This document shows, one piece after another, positions 1 to 7,450 of a stretch of 46,440 nt of DNA (the stretch's first letter is position 1; each line of letters starts with the position of its first letter). This DNA is from Desulfobacterium sp. (lineage in GTDB: Bacteria > Desulfobacterota > Desulfobacteria > Desulfobacterales > Desulfobacteraceae): contig JAEINR010000049.1 in the NCBI GenBank assembly GCA_016342325.1, positions 1 to 46,440 on the forward strand, given 5' to 3'. Both the position numbers and the translations under genes were made by a program. The notes below the pieces were generated by a model. The model ran no database searches and was not told where the DNA came from. It saw only the letters and a program-made list of their open reading frames with translations.

Positions 1-52
1 AAAACTCTCTACCAAGCCAAATGGGTTTTTAAAGGCGTAGGCAGAAAAACTT

Positions 53-185
53 GAATAATGCAAAGTCCCTATAACGATGGAATGAGAGGGGAACGATATT
101 GATAGCCTATCCCCCTCTACTGCATTATTCAATGCTATCTGCATCTGGTTACCCCTTACCAAGGTGCTCCCCAGCAGAGCTTGGT
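53..185. repeat. Two inverted-repeat hairpins in the left-edge intergenic region
   Basis: Positions 53-62 (GAATAATGCA) are exactly complementary to 121-130. Inside that pair, 85-91 (AGAGGGG) pairs with 112-118, giving a nested hairpin about 78 bases long. A second, smaller hairpin follows: 158-163 (ACCAAG) pairs with 180-185, with an inner GCT/AGC pair around a CCCC loop. No coding frame was found in 1-230. The hairpins lie 3' of the transposase remnant and could be mobile-element debris or a structured RNA; the sequence does not decide. Confidence 0.5.
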
Positions 186-230
186 TCCGTTTCACAAGAT
201 GAACATCTTTTATCATTTTCAATGTCGAAA

Positions 231-674
231 TCAAAGCCTATTTGCAGAAAAAACCATGATATTTAACCAAGAGCTTTTCCTACACATTAGCAATTTTACC
301 CACATGAAATGGAAAGGAGCCTTTTTTGTCTTGTTCTTTCTTTGAACGGATAGGAACCCAAATGGTTCTGCCGCGAAAAGTTTGTCCAGATTCCGACCAA
401 GTCTATCATCGTTATATTGTGCAGCATAAATGTCTTTTTCGGCTATACCGTCGGTATAATCTGTCAGCCATTCATAAACTCGGTAAAGGGGACGGCTTGC
501 GCAAACAAGATTAAGAAGCATCATGCTAAGTCCCTGGGCCGGTTCCAGTTTTTCATTCGGTTTCATAGGGATATGTTTCCCAAATATGTGGTGCAGCTTA
601 AGTTCAGAAATATAATGTTTTACCATAGGCATGACGCCGAGTTGTTTAGTGGCTAAAGAAATATCTTTATACAT
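231..674 (-). pseudogene. IS1634-like transposase, N-terminal fragment
   Basis: Reading from ATG at 674, with a GGGAG ribosome site just upstream, the first ~110 residues resemble the DUF4277 N-terminal domain of IS1634-family transposases. They include the run 'MVKHYISELKLHHIF' and the 'LDKLFAA' segment that normally leads into the catalytic region. After 'LFAAEPFG' the similarity stops and an unrelated lysine-rich tail follows to a stop. The RNase H-like DDE catalytic core (several hundred residues) is missing, so this is an inactive relic of an internally deleted insertion sequence. Earlier in-frame codons up to 716 exist but have no ribosome site. The family assignment rests on recognition of the N-terminal domain only. 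Confidence 0.7.
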
Positions 675-842
675 TTGTACTCCCTTTAAATTATATGCAG
701 GCGCAGTATTAAACAAAAATATAAGTTTACTTAGGCAAGCTTTGTTAATTGAAATAAAATATAAAAAAATTAAATTCGACCTGCTGAATGTAGGATTTAT
801 ACCATAAAGACTCGCTATTATTTTTTAGTATAATTACGATTA

Positions 843-918
843 TAGGTCTTCGCAATGAATTGATACCACCTCTTATTAGTACAGGTAAAGCGAGTATCAT
901 CTCAAGTGCGAACATCTA
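843..918 (-). repeat. Palindromic repeat, copy A (MITE-like, TA-flanked)
   Basis: The core at 845-916 (72 bases), read on the minus strand, aligns with 37662-37735 on the plus strand with roughly ten substitutions and two single-base gaps. Its ends are imperfect inverted repeats: GGTCTTCGCA against GATGTTCGCA, continuing into TGATAC on both sides. TA dinucleotides flank it directly (843-844 and 917-918), and the other copy shows the same. Two copies in one window, terminal inverted repeats and a TA flank fit a miniature inverted-repeat element of a TA-targeting transposon. A structured RNA repeat is the alternative. Confidence 0.7.
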
Positions 919-998
919 TAGGATACTTAATTATGCGTCCACAATATCGGGGGAAGATCAGCCCTGTGGGGCTTGAAACCTGTATTCATTTAAATACC

Positions 999-1027
999 TT
1001 GCAAACAACGGGTCATAAGCTTATACC
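999..1027 (+). promoter_or_regulatory. Possible sigma-70 promoter for the cyanophycin cluster
   Basis: TTGCAA at 999-1004 and TATACC at 1022-1027 are 17 bases apart, about 50 bases upstream of the dipeptidase remnant's GTG start. Both boxes match the consensus only partly, so this is a suggestion. Confidence 0.3.
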
Positions 1028-1078
1028 TACAATGGAATTATAGGCGTAACTTCTTACAATTAAAATCGGAGACAATTT

Positions 1079-1397
1079 GTGTCAAACTTCCAACGAGCGA
1101 TTTTACCCCATGGGGGAGCAGGCTCGGATCCCAAAGATTTTGATGGACCAGAATCTGCCGCCAGCAAAGGAATAGATCTGATGGCAAATGGTGAAACAGC
1201 GTTGTCTGCTGTGGTTGATGCTGTGAAGTATTTAGAAGATGAAAAACAGCATGAGTCCTGATGAAGCCGCGCAAAAGGCAATCACTTTGTTTAACAAGAG
1301 TGTGGATATCGGACGCATCATTTTAACCCCAAATGGATATGCATCAAATGCCAGTGACGGCATGGCGTGGTCACATATTACGGAGAGTCAAAAATAA
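1079..1397 (+). pseudogene. iaaA: Isoaspartyl dipeptidase (plant-type asparaginase), internally deleted
   Basis: Two pieces of a plant-type L-asparaginase / isoaspartyl peptidase are joined out of frame. The first (GTG at 1079, CGGAG ribosome site, stop at 1261) carries the N-terminal 'HGGAGS' signature and the helix '..ALSAVVDAVKYLED'. The second, in the next frame (about 1251-1397), reads 'DVGRIIL'-like residues ('DIGRIILTPNGYAS') and a 'GMAWSHI' end that match the C-terminus of the family. The central ~200 residues, including the autocatalytic cleavage site and nucleophilic threonine, are gone, so the product cannot be active. In intact clusters this enzyme splits the beta-Asp-Arg dipeptide released by cyanophycinase. 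The downstream gene starts within the stop codon of the second piece (TAATG), which shows the old operon arrangement. Confidence 0.75.
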
Positions 1398-2230
1398 TGG
1401 CATTAAATCCTTCTTTCCTGGGTCGTCTGATTGCCATTGGCGGTAACGAAGACAAGGCTGATGAATTGATCGTACTCAAACGCGTTGTTCAAGAAATCGG
1501 GAAAACCGACTACAAGGTCGGCGTCATCACCACGGCAAGCGAAGATCCTGGAAAGCGCGGCAAAGACTATCACAGCGTATTTACCACCCTTGGTGCGTCC
1601 AGGATAGACATATTTACTATTAATGATAGAATTCAGGCAAATGACAGAAAATCAGCCGAAACAATCGCAGATCTGGATTTGATTTTTTTTACGGGTGGAG
1701 ACCAATTGCGGCTGACAACCATTCTGGGAGGGACAAGGATATTTGATGCCATTCAGAAACGTCTCGAAGATGGAGCGCTCATCGCAGGAACCAGTGCCGG
1801 GGCTACCGTGTTTTCCGACACGATGATTTATGAAGGTAAAAGTGAAGACGGACTATTCAAAGGCAGTGTTCTGTCAACATCCGGATTCGGTTTTGTGAAT
1901 AAAATCATTTTTGATACGCATTTTATGGCAAGGGGGCGTATTGGGCGGTTGATTCAGACTGTCACCTCAAATCCAACCTGCATCGGTGTGGGTATTGGTG
2001 AGGATTCCGGGGTTATTCTCAAGGGAGATGGGGTTGCCGAGGTCGTGGGTACAGGCCAGGTGATTATCGTTGATGGATGCGGTATTATGTATTCTAACAT
2101 AATGGATATTAAGCCAGGGGAGCCAATTGCCGTGGAAAATATTCGAATTCATTCGTTGGTGGATGGATATGGATATGATTTTAAAAAAAGACGGTTTCTT
2201 AGACCATCGTCATTATCAATTCAGGAGTAA
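1397..2230 (+). CDS. cphB: Cyanophycinase
   Basis: Cytoplasmic serine exopeptidase of the S51 family that degrades cyanophycin to beta-Asp-Arg dipeptides. The 277-residue protein starts with 'RLIAIGGNEDK', has 'FFTGGDQLR', and carries the nucleophile motif 'GTSAGA' with the serine at residue 133, close to the position in characterised enzymes. A C-terminal 'GVGIGEDSG' segment is also typical. The start at 1397 is preferred over an upstream in-frame codon at 1367 because GGAGAG lies just before it and homology begins there. It overlaps the stop of the dipeptidase remnant and ends three bases before cphA, so the two are almost certainly co-transcribed. There is no signal peptide, as expected for turnover of an intracellular polymer. 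Confidence 0.93.
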   Translation: MALNPSFLGRLIAIGGNEDKADELIVLKRVVQEIGKTDYKVGVITTASEDPGKRGKDYHSVFTTLGASRIDIFTINDRIQANDRKSAETIADLDLIFFTGGDQLRLTTILGGTRIFDAIQKRLEDGALIAGTSAGATVFSDTMIYEGKSEDGLFKGSVLSTSGFGFVNKIIFDTHFMARGRIGRLIQTVTSNPTCIGVGIGEDSGVILKGDGVAEVVGTGQVIIVDGCGIMYSNIMDIKPGEPIAVENIRIHSLVDGYGYDFKKRRFLRPSSLSIQE

Positions 2231-2232
2231 GT

Positions 2233-4845
2233 ATGATTGAGATTAAAGAATTAAGAGCATTACGCGGCCCCAATCGACATACCCGACACACCTCCATATT
2301 TATGGTTCTGGATATTAAAGCCTATGAGGATCTGCCATCGGATAAAATAGATGGTTTTTCAGATCGCTTATTGACGCTTATTCCGACCTTACAAAAACAC
2401 GGTTGCTCCATTGGAACACCCGGGGGCTTTGTCCAACGACTTGAAAGAGGAACCTGGGCCGGTCATATTATTGAACATATTGCCATTGAACTTCAATGTT
2501 TGGCCGGGATGGAAGTCGGATACGGTAAAACCCTGGAGACAGAAAAAACGGGAATATATATTGTGGTCTTCCGATACCTTGTGGAATCTGTGGGGTTAAG
2601 GGCGGCCAAAATTGCCGTATCTCTATTTGAAGCCGTTGCCGAAGGTAGTCCTTTTGATATCACCCAGGTTGTGTCCGATCTCAAGGTTTTGCGGGAAGAA
2701 GACATGTTGGGTCCCACCACCTTGAGTATTGTTAAAGAGGCACAATCCAGAGGTATTCCCTTTATTCGGCTGAACGAAGACAGCCATATCCAATTGGGCC
2801 ATGGTGCCCATCAAAAACAGATTCAAGCCTCCATAACCTCCCATACGTCTGCCATTGCCGTGGAAACTGCCGATGAAAAAACCCGGGTGAAGGCCTATTT
2901 AAAAAGAGCGGGTATTCCAGTTCCAGAGGGTCAGGTGGTATCTACCGAGGATGAAGCCATTGAAGTTTTTAATAGGCTCGGCACTGCCGTTGTTGTCAAG
3001 CCGGACGTGGGGAATCATGGGAACGGGTCCACGATCAATATTATTGATCTTAAGCAATTAAAGATGGCGTTTCATGCAGCTTTTGCTTATTACCCCGATG
3101 TGATCGTCGAAGAGTATGTCCATGGGGGTGATTTTCGTCTTTTGGTCATTAATGGAAAGTTTGTTGCCGCAGCAAAAAGAGAACCGGCCCATGTTATTGG
3201 AGATGGAAAATCCACTATCCATGATCTGATTCAGACCATCAATGCCAATCCCCTTCGCGGGTTTGGGCATGAAAAGGTGCTGACACAAATCGAAGTCGAT
3301 GACATGACCGAAAGACTCTTGACCTTAAACGGCCTTTCAATAGGGTCTGTCCCGGGAAACCAGAAGGTGGTCTACCTTAAGGCCACGGCCAATATCAGCC
3401 AGGGGGGGACTGCCACCGATGTTACCGATGAGGTCAGCCCGGCTATCCAGTTCATGGCTGAACGGGCCGCCCGGATTATCGGACTGGATTGCGTCGGTGT
3501 TGATGTGTTGGCAAAAGACATCTCGCTTCCCCTTGAAGACTCCGGCCTTAAAGTGGTTGAAGTGAATGCCGCCCCTGGATTCAGAATGCATCTTGAGCCG
3601 ACAAAAGGACAACCCAGAAATGTTGCAAAGCCCTTTGTGGATATGCTTTTCCCCATGGGTTACACCCAGATTCCCGTTTTAGCCGTGACCGGGACAAATG
3701 GCAAAACAACCACTTGTAAACTCATTGCCCATACCTTGAAGTATTCGGGAAAAATAGTCGGTCTGACCTGCACCACCGGTATATTAATTGACGGGAAGCC
3801 CATTTTATCCGGAGATTTCAGCGGCCCGGAGGGTGCCGGGATTGTTGTCAGGGAACCATCGGTTGACCACATTGTCATGGAAGTGGCCCGTGGGGGAATC
3901 GCAAGAAGAGGCCTTGGCGTCAGCGAGGTTGATGTGGGTGTTGTGTTGAACATTGGAAAGGACCACCTGGGCAGTGACTGGGTAGAGTCCCAGGAAGATC
4001 TGTGCATGGTAAAATCCACAGTGGTAGAGGTTGTCAAAAAAACCGGGGTTTCTGTTTTAAACGCAGATGATGAAATGACCATGACGATTCTGGATCGTGC
4101 CCGTGGAAATATTGTTTTATTTTCTTTGGACGCGAATAATCAAAGGATTAAAGCGCATATAAAAAATGGCGGTACCGCTGTCACGGTGGTCGACCGGAAT
4201 GTCATTATTAAAAAGAATGAAATAGATGTCATCATCTGCACCCTTGAAGAAATTCCCATTACCTTTGGCGGAATTATCGATTTTAATATCTCAAACACCC
4301 TTGCTGCCATCGGTGCTCTCCATGGTGTAAACATTCCCATTGAGCAGATTCGCAATGGAATTATGACATTTTATCCTACGCCGAATCAAAACCCTGGCCG
4401 TATGAATTTATTTGATTTCCAGAAATACAAAGTTCTATTGGATTACGGACATAATTCGGAATCAGCTCGTGCCATGGCCAGCTTATTGCCACGGCTTTCT
4501 TCCGGAAGAAAGGTGGCCTTATGCCATGGGACCGGAAACCGAACCACTGAACAAATCATTGACTATGGAAAGGCTCTGGCTCTGGTATACGATTATATCC
4601 TGTTGACTGATTTTGACCCCAGAAACAGACCCATCGGGGAAACTTCAGGTCTGGTTTATGAAGGATTGATTCAGGGTGGTTTTAGGAAAGAAAATATTGA
4701 AATACTTCTGGAGCCGGAAAAGGCTGTGGATATTATTTTCTCAAGAGCGCAACAGGGTGATCTGTTGGTCATTCAACCGGATGAACTTGAACCCATTATG
4801 AGTCAAATACTTGAAAAATATCGAAAAATGGTAACAGGCATTTAA
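2233..4845 (+). CDS. cphA: Cyanophycin synthetase
   Basis: ATP-dependent, non-ribosomal synthesis of multi-L-arginyl-poly-L-aspartate, a nitrogen and carbon reserve. The protein has 870 residues, the normal length. Order of domains: an N-terminal CphA-specific domain (about 1-165, with 'GTWAGHIIEHIAIELQ'), an ATP-grasp domain (about 200-480, with 'VVKPDVGNHGNG' and 'VEVNAAPGFRMHLEP') that adds aspartate, and a Mur-ligase-like domain from about 480 to the end with the P-loop 'GTNGKTTT' that adds arginine. The ribosome site CAGGAG overlaps the cphB stop. All expected motifs are present, so polymer synthesis looks intact even though the dipeptidase next to it is broken. The cluster is AT-richer by eye than the rest of the window and sits beside an IS relic, which suggests acquisition by transfer. 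Confidence 0.95.
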   Translation: MIEIKELRALRGPNRHTRHTSIFMVLDIKAYEDLPSDKIDGFSDRLLTLIPTLQKHGCSIGTPGGFVQRLERGTWAGHIIEHIAIELQCLAGMEVGYGKTLETEKTGIYIVVFRYLVESVGLRAAKIAVSLFEAVAEGSPFDITQVVSDLKVLREEDMLGPTTLSIVKEAQSRGIPFIRLNEDSHIQLGHGAHQKQIQASITSHTSAIAVETADEKTRVKAYLKRAGIPVPEGQVVSTEDEAIEVFNRLGTAVVVKPDVGNHGNGSTINIIDLKQLKMAFHAAFAYYPDVIVEEYVHGGDFRLLVINGKFVAAAKREPAHVIGDGKSTIHDLIQTINANPLRGFGHEKVLTQIEVDDMTERLLTLNGLSIGSVPGNQKVVYLKATANISQGGTATDVTDEVSPAIQFMAERAARIIGLDCVGVDVLAKDISLPLEDSGLKVVEVNAAPGFRMHLEPTKGQPRNVAKPFVDMLFPMGYTQIPVLAVTGTNGKTTTCKLIAHTLKYSGKIVGLTCTTGILIDGKPILSGDFSGPEGAGIVVREPSVDHIVMEVARGGIARRGLGVSEVDVGVVLNIGKDHLGSDWVESQEDLCMVKSTVVEVVKKTGVSVLNADDEMTMTILDRARGNIVLFSLDANNQRIKAHIKNGGTAVTVVDRNVIIKKNEIDVIICTLEEIPITFGGIIDFNISNTLAAIGALHGVNIPIEQIRNGIMTFYPTPNQNPGRMNLFDFQKYKVLLDYGHNSESARAMASLLPRLSSGRKVALCHGTGNRTTEQIIDYGKALALVYDYILLTDFDPRNRPIGETSGLVYEGLIQGGFRKENIEILLEPEKAVDIIFSRAQQGDLLVIQPDELEPIMSQILEKYRKMVTGI

Positions 4846-4970
4846 TTTATTAAACAAACCGATACATTTCATCCAAAGTAGTAGACACAAAGTTCAACTA
4901 TTATTGACTTAAATAGAAAGAAAAAATGTTGTTTCCAGGTTAGTCAAAAAGCGACCATTCTGTCTATAAC

Positions 4971-5003
4971 TGCTCGGTATAAAAATTCATTTTATACCGA
5001 GCA
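4971..5003 (+). terminator. Perfect 14-bp hairpin downstream of cphA
   Basis: TGCTCGGTATAAAA (4971-4984) pairs perfectly with 4990-5003 around a 5-base loop. No T-run follows on either side, so it may be a transcript-end hairpin, a weak terminator or a dyad operator. The rest of 4846-5080 shows nothing recognisable. Confidence 0.45.
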
Positions 5004-5082
5004 CTCTAACGTTAAGTCATCATCGGAATAAAAACCTGCCCTCATTGGGGGATCGGCAGGGACGGTGGGTCGGGAAGGGCCT

Positions 5083-5126
5083 AGGAAAAACAAAAAAGCC
5101 CCAATGAACTTAATCAAAGGGGCTTT
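5083..5126 (-). terminator. Rho-independent terminator of the first cold-shock gene
   Basis: On the minus strand AAAGCCCC (5126-5119) pairs with GGGGCTTT (5102-5095) and is followed by a T-rich run down to about 5083. It lies about 70 bases beyond the stop of the cold-shock gene at 5199-5399. Confidence 0.8.
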
Positions 5127-5198
5127 CTCTAATATATGCATTTAAAACCTGTCTTAACCCGTGGGACTCAGACAGATTTTAAAGAGTATACTTTATAG

Positions 5199-5399
5199 CT
5201 ATACTACAGTTACGTTTGCAGCAGCGGGACCTTTCTGGCCCTGCTCGATGTCAAATGTAACTTTGTCGCCTTCGTTGAGGGACTTGAAACCAGAAGCGTT
5301 GATGCTTGAGTGATGAACGAAAAGATCCTCTCCGTTCTCCTGCTCGATAAAACCAAAACCCTTAGAATCATTAAACCATTTTACTGTTCCGTTCGCCAT
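5199..5399 (-). CDS. Cold-shock protein (CspA family), copy 1
   Basis: Single-stranded RNA/DNA-binding beta-barrel, 66 residues, covering one complete cold-shock domain. RNP1 is 'KGFGFIE' (about residues 13-19) and RNP2 is 'LFVHHSS' (about 26-32). Such proteins melt secondary structure in mRNA, often during cold adaptation. The start follows AGGAGAT. It differs from the copy at 5540-5740 at only three residues and has its own conserved leader and terminator. The pair is a recent or gene-converted tandem duplication. Whether this copy is cold-induced or constitutive cannot be told from sequence. Confidence 0.95.
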   Translation of the reverse strand: MANGTVKWFNDSKGFGFIEQENGEDLFVHHSSINASGFKSLNEGDKVTFDIEQGQKGPAAANVTVV

Positions 5400-5442
5400 G
5401 TGACAATCTCCTATTGATATAAAGTTAAATATGTTTCCAGCA

Positions 5443-5522
5443 TGAGGTAGTTGTCACACAGATGTGCTTTTCCGACAATATATTCTTCCCCTAAGTGCGA
5501 AAACAGGTAAGTCTTGAATAAG
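5443..5522 (-). promoter_or_regulatory. Conserved leader of cold-shock gene copy 1
   Basis: The leader shares long blocks with that of copy 2: complements of TGAGGTAGTTGTCACAC, GATGTGCTT and CCCCTAAGTGCGAAA. On the minus strand it can fold as TTGTC, six bases, GCAC-ATCT-GTGT, GACAA (5478-5451), ending about 50 bases before the start codon. Leaders of cold-shock mRNAs are often thermoresponsive, so this is a candidate regulatory RNA structure. Confidence 0.55.
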
Positions 5523-5539
5523 CGTTCCGTATTCTATAG

Positions 5540-5740
5540 TTAGATTACAGTTACGTTTGCTGCTGCGGGACCTTTCTGGCCCTGCTCAATGTCAAAAGAA
5601 ACCTTGTCTCCTTCGTTAAGGGACTTGAAACCGGCTGCATTGATGCTTGAGTGATGTACGAAAAGATCCTCGCCATTCTCCTGCTCGATAAAGCCAAAAC
5701 CCTTTGAATCATTGAACCATTTTACTGTACCGTTCGCCAT
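5540..5740 (-). CDS. Cold-shock protein (CspA family), copy 2
   Basis: A 66-residue cold-shock domain protein with RNP1 'KGFGFIE' and RNP2 'LFVHHSS'. It differs from copy 1 at residues in 'SINAAGF', 'KVSFD' and the final residue. The start follows AGGAGATTGTTACA. It lies upstream of copy 1 in the direction of transcription. No clear terminator separates them, so a two-gene transcript is possible alongside separate promoters. The role is presumably RNA chaperoning, as for the family. Confidence 0.95.
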   Translation of the reverse strand: MANGTVKWFNDSKGFGFIEQENGEDLFVHHSSINAAGFKSLNEGDKVSFDIEQGQKGPAAANVTVI

Positions 5741-5782
5741 TGTAACAATCTCCTAAAAAATAAAGTTTAATGTTTCAAACTT

Positions 5783-5863
5783 TGAGGTAGTTGTCACACG
5801 GATGTGCTTATCTGACAAATTATTTTTTCCCCTAAGTGCGAAACAGGCAAGCCTTAACATAAG
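5783..5863 (-). promoter_or_regulatory. Conserved leader of cold-shock gene copy 2
   Basis: Matches the copy 1 leader block by block. It keeps the fold TTGTC, six bases, GCAC-ATCC-GTGT, GACAA (5818-5791), with changes falling in the loop and the bulge. Retention of the pairing residues supports a functional structure, although recent duplication alone could also explain it. Confidence 0.55.
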
Positions 5864-6011
5864 CCCTGCCGCATCATATGTAATAATAGATAAGGGGAAT
5901 AAAATATAACCCGAATATATTATCTCTTTGGTCAACCGCCATACATCGGAGATTGACCAGTCAAGCAAAAAAAATGGTCTCAGTTAAGTTCTCTGAGACC
6001 CATGTATAACA

Positions 6012-6088
<77 letters not shown>

Positions 6089-6111
6089 ATACTTAATACA
6101 TGTATTAAAGA

Positions 6112-6188
6112 TGGGGTGAGTGAAGGGGCTCGAACCCTCGGCATCCAGGACCACAACCTAGCGCTCTACCAACTGAGCTACACCCACC
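6112..6188 (-). tRNA. tRNA-His (anticodon GTG)
   Basis: The minus strand has the diagnostic extra G at position -1 (6188) opposite C73 (6115), acceptor GTGGGTG, anticodon loop TTGTGGT (GTG) and an encoded CCA at 6114-6112. It lies 23 bases upstream of tRNA-Arg and is probably co-transcribed with it. Confidence 0.95.
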
Positions 6189-6295
6189 ACAATCGAACCC
6201 GTAGGTTTTAACAAATCATTATGCAGATAGCAAGCGTTTTTTTTATGAATTGGAAAAATATTGCCAAATCATGCAAAAGCGATCATAAATATCCC

Positions 6296-7168
6296 ATGAC
6301 TCTCAAAGGTTTTCTCTTCATAGTTGCAAGCGCCCTCTTCCACGTCCTGTGGAACTCGAGCCTCAAGATGAGCGATGACAAACCCAGTGCCGTGTTGTTA
6401 ATGATGGTGGTGACGGTAACCGGGTTTGTTCCCTATGTGCTGTGGTGGTGCCCTGTGGAACGGTTGTTTGTCCCGTCAATTTTCCTGAGCGCCCTGGCAG
6501 CCGGGTTCTTCTTCTTTCTCTACCAGTATTTTGTGGCCATCTCCTATGACAAGGGCGACCTGACCCTGGTCTATCCCCTGACCGTAACAGGCCCGGTCTA
6601 CATTGTTCTCTGGAGCTATCTCTTTCTTGGGGAACGGATCTCCCTTGCCGGGGCCGGTGGCATCCTTCTTATTATCTACGGCGCAGTAACCCTGCAGACC
6701 GATCGGTTTACCTTTTTTCCCGGGGACGCAAAACGGTTCACTCAAAAGCGGGCCGGGGTCCTGACCGCCCTTTGTGCGGCATTCTTCTACTCCTTTGGGG
6801 CCGTGGCCGACAAACTCGGGGTGATGGGCGGCAACATTGTCCTCTATACCATGACACTGTCGGTGATCATGCTGATCTTCCATTTGACACGCATGATTTT
6901 CCAGAAGCAGACCGGGTCGGTAAAAAAGGAACTCAAGGCAAATCCCTTGGTGATTGCCGGAGGAGGCGTGGTAATGCTCCTGTCCTTCATCACCTTCAGG
7001 ATCGGGCTTGAAGAGGTCTATGCCAGCTACGCCTCTGCCCTGCGCCAGGTAAGTACCCTCTTCGGCCTTGGGATCGGTTACCTGGTGTTCAAGGAGACCC
7101 TGACCTTTAGGAGAATTTTGAGCTCCTGCTTCATCGTTGCCGGGGCCGTCCTTATAAAGATAGGCTGA
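6296..7168 (+). CDS. DMT-superfamily (EamA-type) transporter
   Basis: Integral inner-membrane protein of 290 residues, rich in hydrophobic segments, consistent with ten helices in two EamA repeats. The first repeat holds 'TLVYPLTVTGPVYIVLWSYLFLGE', shown here only in part as 'LTVTGPVYIV'. The second ends 'VSTLFGLGIGYLVFKETLTF'-like, with the conserved glutamate before the last helix. These proteins export or exchange small metabolites; the substrate cannot be predicted. The start at ATG 6296 is chosen because the family's N-terminal helix begins there. An in-frame ATG at 6221 would add 25 residues, and neither has a strong ribosome site. It is the first gene of a plus-strand run ending at the carbonic anhydrase. 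Confidence 0.8.
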   Translation: MTLKGFLFIVASALFHVLWNSSLKMSDDKPSAVLLMMVVTVTGFVPYVLWWCPVERLFVPSIFLSALAAGFFFFLYQYFVAISYDKGDLTLVYPLTVTGPVYIVLWSYLFLGERISLAGAGGILLIIYGAVTLQTDRFTFFPGDAKRFTQKRAGVLTALCAAFFYSFGAVADKLGVMGGNIVLYTMTLSVIMLIFHLTRMIFQKQTGSVKKELKANPLVIAGGGVVMLLSFITFRIGLEEVYASYASALRQVSTLFGLGIGYLVFKETLTFRRILSSCFIVAGAVLIKIG

Positions 7169-7260
7169 AACCCGGGATTTACGGGAAATTCATATTGACC
7201 ATTATACGAAGTTTGATTATTATTTCGGGTCACCAAACTAATAAAAAGGATATTAAAAAA

Positions 7261-7437
7261 ATGAACAACTTCTATATACTTGTAGTGAGGCTCATCCTGG
7301 GACTTGTGTTCGGCGTATTGATCACCCGGATTTTCAAGCCGGATTGGAGCCTCTTTGCAGGGGCCCTCACAGGGCTCGGACTTGTGGCAGCAGCCTACCT
7401 CTTGCAGATGATGGGAAAACGAAACTCAAAAAAGTAA
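7261..7437 (+). CDS. Small two-helix membrane protein
   Basis: A 58-residue protein of unknown function starting at ATG 7261, seven bases after AAGGATATT. Two hydrophobic segments (about 4-23 and 30-50) flank a short 'RIFKPDWS' loop, and the C-terminus is basic. It lies 13 bases upstream of selB and is probably co-transcribed. I do not recognise the family; nothing links it functionally to selenocysteine insertion except position. Confidence 0.65.
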   Translation: MNNFYILVVRLILGLVFGVLITRIFKPDWSLFAGALTGLGLVAAAYLLQMMGKRNSKK

Positions 7438-7450
7438 CAGGAGCCACACC

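Larger units (their letters stand above)
675..1078. other. Intergenic region between the transposase relic and the cyanophycin genes
   Basis: About 400 bases without a convincing gene. It holds a TA-flanked palindromic repeat (843-918) and a possible promoter (999-1027). The stretch 720-840 is very AT-rich and shows nothing recognisable. Confidence 0.6.

Noticed and set aside
1259-1264. TGA TGA after the first dipeptidase piece as possible selenocysteine codons, since SelB is nearby
   Set aside because: Reading through gives no homology and soon reaches a stop; the matching C-terminal piece is in a different frame, so this is a deletion, not recoding.
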